Shown here in pieces: positions 40,926-48,794 of a stretch of DNA of 64,000 bases. The notes below the pieces were generated by a model that saw only the letters and a list, made by a program, of their open reading frames with translations, was not told where the DNA came from and made no database searches. Origin of the DNA: Aeoliella straminimaris (GTDB lineage: Bacteria; Planctomycetota; Planctomycetia; Pirellulales; Lacipirellulaceae); the NCBI RefSeq assembly GCF_024054565.1, contig NZ_JAMXLR010000077.1, forward strand, positions 186,001 to 250,000. The letters run 5' to 3'. How positions within the stretch are numbered: the first letter of the stretch is position 1; each line of letters opens with the position of its first letter. A program made the position numbers and the translations under genes.

Positions 40926-41801
40926 TCAATAGCAGCGGACGATGCTGGCCAATCCTTCTTTATAGGTCGGATATGACAGCTCGATTCCAACTGCTTCCAG
41001 CACACGCCGATTGCTCACCCGTTTGTCGGCCGCGGCCCTGGCCGCTCGGGGACTTTCCGCCGGGGGGGCAGCAAAGGTCGGCGCTGGAGCTCCCAGCAGT
41101 CGCGCCGCTTCGCGGTAATATTCGCCGCGAACTACGGGATGGCCATCGCTGACGCAGTAGGTCACAGGGCCTTGAATCTCGTGCGCCGGTTCGGCGAGCG
41201 CCATCGTGATGCGGGCGGCGTCGTGCACGTGAATGAGATTCAGGTAGCCAGCTTGCGGTGCTTCAATCGGTTCGGCGGCCTGCAATTTTTTCAGGTAGGG
41301 CAAGCGATTCGGTCCATAGATTCCGGCCAGACGCAGGATCGCTGCACGGTCGGCAAACTTGCTGGCGCGAATCAACTCTTCGGCCGCCAGCGATGCGATG
41401 CCGCCCGCGCGGCTGGGATTCGGCCGAGTCTCTTCATCGATCCACTCCCCACCCGCATCGCCATATACGCCGGTAGTGCTGATATAGAGGAATCGTCCCG
41501 TCTTTTCGGGCAGCGCGTTAAGCACGTTCTTTACCCCGCCGGTGCAAACTTCGTCGATCGATTGGTCGCTCGAACGGTCGTACCCCACCGCGAACAGCAC
41601 CGTGTCGACGGTAGGAAGGTTGTTGAGTGTCGCGGGGTCGGTAACATCGGCCACTAGGGGCTGGAATCCGACGGCCGCAAACTCATCGGCAGTTGCGCTC
41701 GAGCGAGTCACCGCATGCACCTGCGCCCCCGCTTCGCGCAGGAACTCGGCAACTCGTTTGCCGACGTAGCCGCAGCCAAAGATGAGAGCAGAGTGGGGCA
41801 T
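40926..41801 (-). CDS. NAD(P)-dependent epimerase/dehydratase-like (extended SDR, YeeZ-like)
   Basis: 291 residues. Rossmann loop IFGCGYVGKRVAEFL (GxGYxG variant). VTDPATL, STTGVYGDAGGEWIDE and IYGPNRLPYL are extended-SDR motifs. The catalytic YxxxK is not evident: the aligned region reads PSRAGGIASLAAEEL. This fits the YeeZ-like subgroup of atypical SDRs, whose catalytic competence is uncertain. The start is 34 bp beyond the dnaE2 stop, so it may be cotranscribed with dnaE2. Confidence 0.82.
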   Translation of the reverse strand: MPHSALIFGCGYVGKRVAEFLREAGAQVHAVTRSSATADEFAAVGFQPLVADVTDPATLNNLPTVDTVLFAVGYDRSSDQSIDEVCTGGVKNVLNALPEKTGRFLYISTTGVYGDAGGEWIDEETRPNPSRAGGIASLAAEELIRASKFADRAAILRLAGIYGPNRLPYLKKLQAAEPIEAPQAGYLNLIHVHDAARITMALAEPAHEIQGPVTYCVSDGHPVVRGEYYREAARLLGAPAPTFAAPPAESPRAARAAADKRVSNRRVLEAVGIELSYPTYKEGLASIVRCY

Positions 41802-41835
41802 GGTGTAGTGCTGAGTCTCTTGTGTTGTTCGTCGC

Positions 41836-44800
41836 TCACCGAAAGTCCCTCGACCGGTGCTGCAGCTTGTCCATCTCGGTTTGCAGGTCGCGGATCTCGT
41901 GGACGATCACGTGAATGACGATGCCATCGCGTTCCAGGCGACCGGTCACCAGCATGGCGTTGGTGCGGCGGGCCACCAGTTCGTATCGCTCCCATGTTCG
42001 CAGGTGGATCACCAGGTTCATAGAGCCCGTTTCGTCTTCCAGCGTGACGAACGTGATGCCGCTGGCGGTGGCGGGCCGCTGCCGCATCAGCACCAACCCT
42101 GCTACGGTTACCCTACTGCCGTGGCGTAGTTCGGCAAGTCCCGCGGCCGTTGTCACGCCTCGCTGGGCGAGTCGCTCGCGGTAAAACGCCAGCGGGTGGT
42201 CGCGCAGCGACAGGCCCAGCGTGGCGTAGTCGGCGAACACCTGCTGCTGGCGCGTGAGCGGCGGCAGCTCCGGCGCCGGTGGCTCGTCATTGCTTGGGTT
42301 GTGGGTCACTTGATTGCCAAACAGCGGCATCCGCTCGGTGCTGAGTGGTTGATCGAGCGCCTGCCATAACGCGGCCCGGCGATCCTGCTCCAGCGAGTCG
42401 AGCGCGCCGGCGTCGGCCAGTTTCTCGAGCGTCGCTCGGCTCACACGCGTCCGCGTGGCTAACTCGGCCGCCGACTGGTAGGGCAGGGTTCGCTCGGCGA
42501 CGATTCGCTGGGCATCGGCCTCTTTCAAGCCTCGCACCATCCGCATGCCCAGCCGCAGTGCTCCTTCGCTGCCATCGCCCGTCGACTCAAGCGTGCAATC
42601 CCAGTCGCTGCGGTTGATGTCGATCGGCCGAACTTCGACCCGATGATCGCGGGCGTCGCGAACCAGTTGCGCGGGGGCGTAAAAACCCATCGGTTGGCTG
42701 TTGATCAGGGCCGCGGCGAAGGCGGCAGGGTAGTAATGCTTGAGCCACGCCGAGACGTACACCAGCTTGGCGAAGCTGGCCGCGTGCGATTCGGGGAAGC
42801 CATACTCGCCAAAGCCACGAATCTGGTTGAACAACCCCTCGGCGAACTCGGGCGTGTAACCTTTGGCCAGCATGCCATCGATCAGCCTTTTGCGGTACGT
42901 GTCGATCATGCCAAGTCGCCGCCATGCTCCCATCGCTCGCCGCAGTTGGTCTGCCTCGCCCGGCGTAAAGCCGGCGGCCACCACGGCCAGTTGCATCGCT
43001 TGCTCTTGAAACAGCGGCACGCCCAGCGTCCGCTCCAGCACCTGTTCCACTTCGCGGCTGGGGTAGACGATCGGCTCTTCTCCGTTTCGCCGTCGCAAAT
43101 AGGGATGCACCATGTTGCCCTGGATCGGACCGGGACGGACGATGGCCACCTCGATTACCAGGTCGTAAAACCGCCGCGGCTTGAGCCTGGGCAGCATGCT
43201 CATCTGGGCGCGGCTTTCGACCTGAAACACGCCCACCGTGTCGGCCAGGCAGATCATGTCGTACACCGCGGGATCCTCGGCCGGAAGCGTGGCGATGGAC
43301 AACTGCCGGCAGGTCTGTTGGCTCACCAGGTCGAAGCACTTGCGAATGGCCGTCAGCATGCCGAGGCACAGGCAATCGACTTTCAGGATGCCCAGTTCGT
43401 CGAGGTCGTCCTTGTCCCACTCGATCACGGTGCGGTCGACCATGGCCGCGTTTTCGATGGGCACCAGTTCGCACAGCGGGCCGCGGGTGATGACCATGCC
43501 GCCGACATGCTGCGAGAGATGCCGGGGAAAGCCCAGCAGTTCGTTGACCAGCAGCAGCAACTGCCGCCCTAGCCGCGAGTTGGGATCGACACCACTCTGC
43601 TCGCATCGTTTGGGAAGCAGGGTGCGCTCGCCGCGGTAGTCGTAGTTCTTGGCCAACGCGTCGACGCAGTCGAGCGACAGACCAAGCGCCTTGCCGATGT
43701 CGCGAATCGCACTTCGCGGGCGGTACGTGATCACCGTGGCGGCCAGGCCCGCCCGGTCGCGGCCGTACTTGTTGTAGATGTACTGCAGCACTTCCTCGCG
43801 GCGCTCGTGCTCGAAGTCGACGTCGATGTCGGGTGCTTCGTTCCGCTCGGCGGACACAAACCGCTCGAACAGCAGTTCGTGCTCCGAAGGATCGACCGCC
43901 GTGACGCCCAGGCAATAGCAGACCACCGAGTTGGCCGCCGAACCGCGGCCCTGGCAGAGGATGTTTCGCGAGCGGGCGAAGCGGACGATGTCCTGGACGG
44001 TGAGGAAGAACGCCTCGTACTTGAGCTGTTCGATCAGCGACAGTTCGTGCTCCAACAGCCGGCAAACCTTCTCGGGTACGATCGTCGGGTACCGCTGCTT
44101 GGCCCCCTGCCAGGCGAGTTGGCTCAGGTACTGCATGGGCGTTTGGCCGGCCGGGGCGAGCTCCTTGGGGTATTCGTACCGTAGGTCGTCCAGCGAAAAC
44201 TGGCAGCGGTTGGCCACTTCCATGGTTCGCCGCAGTGCCTCGGGAACGTCAGCGTAAATGCGGGCGATGTCGTCCAGCGGACGCAAGTGCCGTTCGGCGT
44301 TCGGCAGGCAGCGCTCGCCGAGTTGGGCCACCGTGGTGCCGTGACGAATGGCGGTGAGGGCGTGTTGCAGGGCCATCCGCTCGCGGACGTGGTAGTGCAC
44401 GTCGCCCGCCGCCACGAGCGGCACGCCAGACGTTTCGCTCAGTTGCTCAAGCACCTCGAGCCGCCGGTGATCGTTGGTGCCATAGTGCAGCTCGGCGAGC
44501 AAGTAGGCCCGGTCGCCGAACAGTTCGCGGTAGTGATCGAGATGCTGCTCGAGTGATTCTTCTTGGGCGGTTTGCGGCTCGTCGGTGCTTCTGGTTGGCG
44601 CCACCAGCGCGAGTAATCCTTCGTGATGCTGAGCAAGATCGTCGAAGGTCAATTGGCACTCGCCTTTTTCCGCGCGCCGTCGGCCGGTGGTCAGCAGTCG
44701 ACAGAGCCCGCCATAAGCCGCACGATCGGTGGCCAGCAGGACGACGCGCGGAGCATCGTCGGGCGTGACTTCCGCACCGATGAGGAGCTTGAGGCCGCAA

Positions 44801-45042
44801 TCCTTCGCCGCCGTGTGAGCTCGCACCACACCGGCCAGGCTGTTGCGATCGGTAATGGCCAGCGCCTGGTAGCCGAGTTCCGCCGCAGTGACGACCAGCT
44901 CGTCGGCATGCGAAGCCCCTTCGAGGAACGTGAAATTGGTGAGGCAGTGCAGCTCCGCATAGCGAACAGAGGGCAGTGTTGCTGGCGACCTCTTGTCAGC
45001 TGGCAAAGGTTGGCGTTTCGGAAATACAGGTGGCTCGGGCAC
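41836..45042 (-). CDS. dnaE2: Error-prone DNA polymerase III alpha subunit DnaE2
   Basis: 1068 residues, the typical DnaE2 length. It starts at GTG 45042, with some uncertainty because the conserved PHP domain begins YAELHCLTNFTFLEGASHADELV at about residue 28. Catalytic palm: CQGRGSAANSVVCYCLGVTAVDP and EAPDIDVDFEHERREEVL (near residues 400-415). Thumb, fingers and tandem HhH region, then an OB-fold end (VTVAGLVLMRQRPATASGITFVTLEDETG). It performs translesion synthesis with ImuA and ImuB during the SOS response. Normally dnaE2 follows imuB closely; here 789 bp of tandem repeats and a GxxExxY gene separate them. Confidence 0.96.
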   Translation of the reverse strand: MPEPPVFPKRQPLPADKRSPATLPSVRYAELHCLTNFTFLEGASHADELVVTAAELGYQALAITDRNSLAGVVRAHTAAKDCGLKLLIGAEVTPDDAPRVVLLATDRAAYGGLCRLLTTGRRRAEKGECQLTFDDLAQHHEGLLALVAPTRSTDEPQTAQEESLEQHLDHYRELFGDRAYLLAELHYGTNDHRRLEVLEQLSETSGVPLVAAGDVHYHVRERMALQHALTAIRHGTTVAQLGERCLPNAERHLRPLDDIARIYADVPEALRRTMEVANRCQFSLDDLRYEYPKELAPAGQTPMQYLSQLAWQGAKQRYPTIVPEKVCRLLEHELSLIEQLKYEAFFLTVQDIVRFARSRNILCQGRGSAANSVVCYCLGVTAVDPSEHELLFERFVSAERNEAPDIDVDFEHERREEVLQYIYNKYGRDRAGLAATVITYRPRSAIRDIGKALGLSLDCVDALAKNYDYRGERTLLPKRCEQSGVDPNSRLGRQLLLLVNELLGFPRHLSQHVGGMVITRGPLCELVPIENAAMVDRTVIEWDKDDLDELGILKVDCLCLGMLTAIRKCFDLVSQQTCRQLSIATLPAEDPAVYDMICLADTVGVFQVESRAQMSMLPRLKPRRFYDLVIEVAIVRPGPIQGNMVHPYLRRRNGEEPIVYPSREVEQVLERTLGVPLFQEQAMQLAVVAAGFTPGEADQLRRAMGAWRRLGMIDTYRKRLIDGMLAKGYTPEFAEGLFNQIRGFGEYGFPESHAASFAKLVYVSAWLKHYYPAAFAAALINSQPMGFYAPAQLVRDARDHRVEVRPIDINRSDWDCTLESTGDGSEGALRLGMRMVRGLKEADAQRIVAERTLPYQSAAELATRTRVSRATLEKLADAGALDSLEQDRRAALWQALDQPLSTERMPLFGNQVTHNPSNDEPPAPELPPLTRQQQVFADYATLGLSLRDHPLAFYRERLAQRGVTTAAGLAELRHGSRVTVAGLVLMRQRPATASGITFVTLEDETGSMNLVIHLRTWERYELVARRTNAMLVTGRLERDGIVIHVIVHEIRDLQTEMDKLQHRSRDFR

Positions 45043-45084
45043 GGAAATCAGTCGGTCGAATCAGTCGTGGATGAAATCAGGTTC

Positions 45085-45231
45085 TTGAACAGAAGGCAAC
45101 GAAGCGAACAAAGAACACAAAAACCGCAACCCTTGATCTTGCAGGTAACTGCTCGCCAATCCACGCGAAAGCTTGCGAAAAGGAGTCGAGTATTCCCAAT
45201 ATCTTTGCTTCCTTCGTTATCTTCTGTTCAA
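45085..45231. repeat. Inverted copy bounding the dnaE2-side of the tandem array
   Basis: TTGAACAGAAGGCAACGAAG at 45085-45104 and its near reverse complement (TTGAACAGAAGATAACGAAG read on the minus strand, 45231-45212) can pair across about 90 nt. The second copy forms the start of the first tandem unit. Confidence 0.55.
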
Positions 45232-45816
45232 AAAAGCAGTGTTAATCCGCTCCAATCCGCGCTGAATTTCTTAAAAGTGCATTCAAGCACTCCATGTCGA
45301 TGCCGCTGGTTGCGGCTGGTAAAGAATTAGTCGCGGATCCGCGCGGATTGTGGTGGGGTCTATAGGGGAACGCTAATCTTTGCTAATCAATGAAATCCAT
45401 CTTGGTGATTAGTGTTGATTAGCGTTCCCACCTTCTTGGCTTCCTTTGTTTCCTTCTGTTAAAAAAATCCGCGTAAGTCCGCTCCAATCCGCGCTGGTCT
45501 GCGACGAATTTCTTAAAAGTGCATTCAAACACTCCATGTCGATACCGCTGGTTGCGGCTGGTAAAGAATTAGTCGCGGATCCGCGCGGATTGTGGTGGGG
45601 TCTATAGGGGAACGCTAATCTTCGCTAATCAATGAAATCCATCTTGGTGATTAGTGTTGATTAGTGTTCCCAACTTCTTGGCTTCCTTTGTTTCCTTCTG
45701 TTAAAAAAACCGCGTAAGTCCGCTCCAATCCGCGCGGATCCGCGTCGAATTTCTTAAAAGTGCACTCAAACACTCCATATCGATACCGCTGGTTGCGGCT
45801 GGTAAAGAATCAGTCG
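45207..45816. repeat. Tandem array of about 2.5 units (232 and 241 bp) between dnaE2 and the GxxExxY gene
   Basis: Anchor words recur in register. CCGCTCCAATCCGCGC starts at 45247, 45479 and 45720. GCTTCCTT starts at 45207, 45439 and 45681. AATTTCTTAAAAGTGCA and CCGCTGGTTGCGGCTGGTAA occur in all three. Each full unit carries two inverted structures: GGGAACGCTAATC paired with GATTAGCGTTCCC about 50 nt on, and CAATCCGCGCGGATCCGCG paired with its reverse complement across about 70 nt. Identity between the units is above about 90% by eye, implying recent duplication. No coding frame spans the array. Confidence 0.85.
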
Positions 45817-45831
45817 CGGATGGGCGCGGAT

Positions 45832-46254
45832 CTAAGCGGATGTTCGCGGATTGAATGATTCAGCCGCCATGCTCTCGAAACGAGTCATCACCTTGCGCGT
45901 AAAACTTGGCTGCGGTCCGAAGTTGAACAGAATGCCCAACTCGGTTCCCGTAGCAGCTAAATAGTTAAGCAGTTGGCTCTTGTGGGCATCGCCAATTGCC
46001 TCGCTAATTTTGATCTCGATGATAATCAATTCGTTGATATAGAGGTCAGCAAAGTATTCACCAACGACCTGTCCATCAAACCGGACTTCGATAGGTCGTT
46101 GTTGCTGAACCGTGAGGCCGCGTTTGCGAAGCGCAGTGACCATCGCGTTTTCGTATACTTTCTCCAAGAATCCATGGCCTAGCGTGTTATACACCTCATA
46201 GAAAGCGGAGATGATTTTCTCCGTGAGTTCAGAGTGAATTAGATCTTTCGACAT
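45832..46254 (-). CDS. GxxExxY-family PDDEXK-like protein inside the repeat array
   Basis: 140 residues from the ATG at 46254, preceded by GAGGGGAA. An in-frame ATG further upstream (46323) would run through repeat words. Family signature GFLEKVYENA (GxxExxY), then VRFDGQVVGEYFADLYINELIIIEIK, giving the D...ExK arrangement of a PDDEXK nuclease fold, and QLLNYLAATGTELGILFNFG. The last residues NPRTSA and the stop are encoded by the ATCCGCG repeat words themselves. The 5' leader is another repeat copy. By family knowledge these proteins are widespread and uncharacterised; nuclease activity is inferred from fold only. It interrupts the imuB-dnaE2 arrangement. Confidence 0.85.
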   Translation of the reverse strand: MSKDLIHSELTEKIISAFYEVYNTLGHGFLEKVYENAMVTALRKRGLTVQQQRPIEVRFDGQVVGEYFADLYINELIIIEIKISEAIGDAHKSQLLNYLAATGTELGILFNFGPQPSFTRKVMTRFESMAAESFNPRTSA

Positions 46255-46328
46255 TGCATTCCCCTCATAAAAATCTGTGTTCATCCGCTCCAATCCGCGC
46301 TGATCCGCGTCGAATTTCTTCACCGTAG
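46255..46328 (-). repeat. Repeat-derived leader between imuB and the GxxExxY gene
   Basis: CCGCTCCAATCCGCGCTGAT and CCGCGTCGAATTTCTT at 46285-46320 copy the anchor region of the tandem array on the other side of the gene. Next to it is ATCTGTGTTCATCCG (46273-46287). The gene is therefore flanked on both sides by the same repeat. Confidence 0.75.
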
Positions 46329-47876
46329 TTATTCATACGCCCCATGCAGGTACCACTTTTGGCGGCGGAGGCAGCGGAACAGCCAGAAGCGGCGGCCGGT
46401 GGTGGTTTCGACGCGGTAGTAGTCGCGGCGGATGCCTTGCTGACGCCACCAGCCGGTTTCGATGCGCTCCGGTCCGCGGTGATGGGCCACCACGTATTGC
46501 TGGCCGCCATGGGTGAAGCGGATGGGGGGGCCTTCGTGCAGGAACGACAAGGTCTCTACTCGTTGCGGTTTGGCAAAAAAGTGCAGTGGTCGATCGAGGG
46601 GGGCGAGCTTCACGGCAGATGGCTTGGTGGTCGACCTTCTTCTCGCCGTCAGGTTGCCCACGATCGTTTGTTCGGTATAGGCAAACTCGGCCTGGGCTTC
46701 GTGTTGCACTCGGCACTGGACCACGGCTTCGGGACCGAGCCGACCGGCGAGGCGGTCCACTAACGCGGCGATGCCCGTGGAGTGCCGCCAGTGCGATTCC
46801 CGCTCGAACAGCACCCGTTGCTGTCGGGCGAGCGGTGCGTGCCGGGCCACGTGCACTTTCACGGCGGTTACCGGGCTGGTGAGCAGCAGCCGTTCGGTCC
46901 GCAGGGCGACGATCTCCATCAGGTGCGCTGCGTCGGCGGTGGGGCGGAACAGTCGCACGTCGAACGCCACGTCTTTGCCCGTTTGGCATTCCAAATGGCA
47001 GGCCAGGTGCAGTGCCCCCGCGTCGCGAGTGGCGAGCAAGTGGGCCAGTTGTCGGAGCAGTTGCTGGATGACCTTGTTGATGTGCGTCCACTTGGTGAGT
47101 GGTGGTTCCAGCAGCCACTGGGTGATGAGCCGCTCGGAGTGCGCGACCGCGCGGATCACCTCGGCCTGGTTGCCCAATAGTTGATGGATGCGAGTGAGCA
47201 GCTCGGGCCCGAACCGCGAAGCGAGTTCCGTCCGTGGCAGCGCGAGCACCTCGCCGATGGATTCGATGCCCAGCCGCGAAAGCGTTTCGATCGTGATGTC
47301 CGGGAGGCGTAGCGCCGTGAGAGGAAGGTGGGCAACAGCCGCGATGCTTTCGCCAACAGGCACAAGGCTCGTGCAGGAGCAGTGCGCCAGGGCCCAGGCG
47401 GTGGCGATGTTGTCGGCCAGGGCGATGTGTGCGGTGAGGCCCAGCCGCGTGAGGCCTTGCGAGGTCTGCTGGACCAGCGGCTCTTCGCCACCATACAACG
47501 GGGCGAGGTTCGTGGCGTCCAACAGCAGCGTGTCGGCCCCTTCGATGCCCACGGTGGGGCTGAAACGATGGCACCAGTCGGCCAGTTTCTCCAGCGCTCG
47601 TTGGTCCGCATTGGCATTGTGTGGCAGGCGAACGGCATGCAGCGATGAAATGGCCGTGGCCTCAGCGACCAGCATACCGGGCTGCACACCAAACTCCCGC
47701 GCTTCGCGCGAGCAAGCGATCACTCGCTGGCCTCGAGACGAAGTGCTTTCGAGCATCAACGGCTGGCCACGCAGCTCAGGCTGTTTGCTCGTGAGGCGCT
47801 CGATGGGCCAGTTGGGCAGCCAGATGGCGAGTACTCGCTGGGAACCTGACGGTGGTTTGGTGCTTGGTGGCTTCAT
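46329..47876 (-). CDS. imuB: ImuB, Y-family-like mutasome subunit
   Basis: 515 residues. N-terminal VLAIWLPNWPIERL, the ImuB hallmark, then GVQPGMLVAEATAI, GIEGADTLLLDATNLAPLYGG, LADNIATAWALAHC and LPRTELASRFGPELL resemble a DNA polymerase IV-like domain without its catalytic acidic residues. A C-terminal region rich in Arg/Trp follows (DYYRVETTTGRRFWLFRCLRRQKWYLHGAYE), as expected for ImuB, where it contacts partners. It bridges DnaE2, ImuA and the sliding clamp in known systems. Its start lies inside the imuA 3' end, a 101-bp overlap. No canonical beta-clamp motif position could be fixed by eye. Confidence 0.93.
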   Translation of the reverse strand: MKPPSTKPPSGSQRVLAIWLPNWPIERLTSKQPELRGQPLMLESTSSRGQRVIACSREAREFGVQPGMLVAEATAISSLHAVRLPHNANADQRALEKLADWCHRFSPTVGIEGADTLLLDATNLAPLYGGEEPLVQQTSQGLTRLGLTAHIALADNIATAWALAHCSCTSLVPVGESIAAVAHLPLTALRLPDITIETLSRLGIESIGEVLALPRTELASRFGPELLTRIHQLLGNQAEVIRAVAHSERLITQWLLEPPLTKWTHINKVIQQLLRQLAHLLATRDAGALHLACHLECQTGKDVAFDVRLFRPTADAAHLMEIVALRTERLLLTSPVTAVKVHVARHAPLARQQRVLFERESHWRHSTGIAALVDRLAGRLGPEAVVQCRVQHEAQAEFAYTEQTIVGNLTARRRSTTKPSAVKLAPLDRPLHFFAKPQRVETLSFLHEGPPIRFTHGGQQYVVAHHRGPERIETGWWRQQGIRRDYYRVETTTGRRFWLFRCLRRQKWYLHGAYE

Positions 47877-48591
47877 GGATGGTGCCCGTTTGTTCGTCCA
47901 CTGCGAGCTCGATACTTTGACCCGGCCGGCCGCCGCGACTTCGCAGCACGGCGACGTTCAACCTCCAGCAGTCGGGCGGGGCGTCTGTTTCTGGTTGGGG
48001 GGGCCACGACGACTCATTCACATTGGCGGGCAGCGGCGAGATCAGCAGTCGCGCGGCGGCCCAGGTGGGTTCGTGCTGGGCGCGTTTGGGGCGCACGAGC
48101 AGACCGATCGCGCCGCTTGCTTCGGCGGCCAGTTGCAGGCGGCGGAACGTGAAGCTGTCGATGCGTTCGGGCCACGCCAGCACCGCTGCGACGTCCGGCG
48201 AGCGGAGGGCCTGGTCGATGGCCCACAGTTCGTCGGCTTCGGTCGTGGGGCGGATGACAATCGTGTGCTGTAAATCGACGCCCCACGCCGAAGCGGCGGG
48301 TGGATAAAAGTGCCCCTCTCGGTCGACCACCACAATCGCGCCGCCCGTGTGCTGCAGGTTCTTTAGGGCCGCCACTGGCAGCAAGCTGGCGCCGCTGCCT
48401 GGCCCGTCGGCCACCCACTCCACCAGCATTCCGCCCTGTAGCCCCCGCCGGGGCAGCAAGCGGTCGACTGCCGCGACGCCCGTAGACACAATGGGTCGCT
48501 CGTGGTCATATCGGGGAGCCTCGAGCCGCTCGAGCATTCCCCGCAGTTGCGGCAGCTCGGCGGGGGGCGGTGAAGTGGTGGCTGCAATCAT
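47776..48591 (-). CDS. imuA: ImuA, SulA/RecA-like mutasome subunit
   Basis: 271 residues. RecA-like layout: ISTGVAAVDRLLPRRGLQGGMLVEWVADGPGSGASLLPVAAL is a degenerate P-loop region (no GKT), GAIVVVDREGHFYPPAA is the Walker B-like strand, and the C-terminus is Arg/Ala-rich. It belongs to the imuA-imuB-dnaE2 mutagenesis cassette and overlaps imuB, implying one transcript. Upstream, 45 bp before the start, is an imperfect palindrome (48636-48651) that could be a LexA-like site. No LexA gene is in the window. Confidence 0.9.
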   Translation of the reverse strand: MIAATTSPPPAELPQLRGMLERLEAPRYDHERPIVSTGVAAVDRLLPRRGLQGGMLVEWVADGPGSGASLLPVAALKNLQHTGGAIVVVDREGHFYPPAASAWGVDLQHTIVIRPTTEADELWAIDQALRSPDVAAVLAWPERIDSFTFRRLQLAAEASGAIGLLVRPKRAQHEPTWAAARLLISPLPANVNESSWPPQPETDAPPDCWRLNVAVLRSRGGRPGQSIELAVDEQTGTIHEATKHQTTVRFPASTRHLAAQLAHRAPHEQTA

Positions 48592-48635
48592 GGTGAAGGC
48601 GGCGTGGTGGTGAATGGGTGTTCAGTTGCCATGAA

Positions 48636-48651
48636 GTATACGCACGTACAC
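48636..48651. promoter_or_regulatory. Imperfect 16-bp palindrome upstream of imuA, possible SOS operator
   Basis: GTATACGC-ACGTACAC is symmetric at 6 of 8 positions and lies 45 bp before the imuA ATG, where a LexA-type operator would sit. It does not match the E. coli, Gram-positive or alphaproteobacterial LexA consensus. Candidate only. Confidence 0.3.
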
Positions 48652-48794
48652 ACTCTTGGCAAGCCATAAACGGGAAGAAGGACGCGCAGCGGGTGTTCGA
48701 TTAGCCGCAAGCGGTGAAGTGCCCGCTCCGGCACGTTACGATGGAAGCGGGTTTTTCAGTTCCCTGTCACGCCATGTAGAGAAAACCAACCGAG

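Noticed and set aside
42587..44065. 492-codon second frame on the same strand inside dnaE2
   Set aside because: Out-of-frame reading with Arg/Ala/Pro-rich, motif-free product; dnaE2 is intact through it.
45207..45816. CRISPR array
   Set aside because: Units are about 240 bp with no short repeat-spacer alternation, and no cas gene is near.
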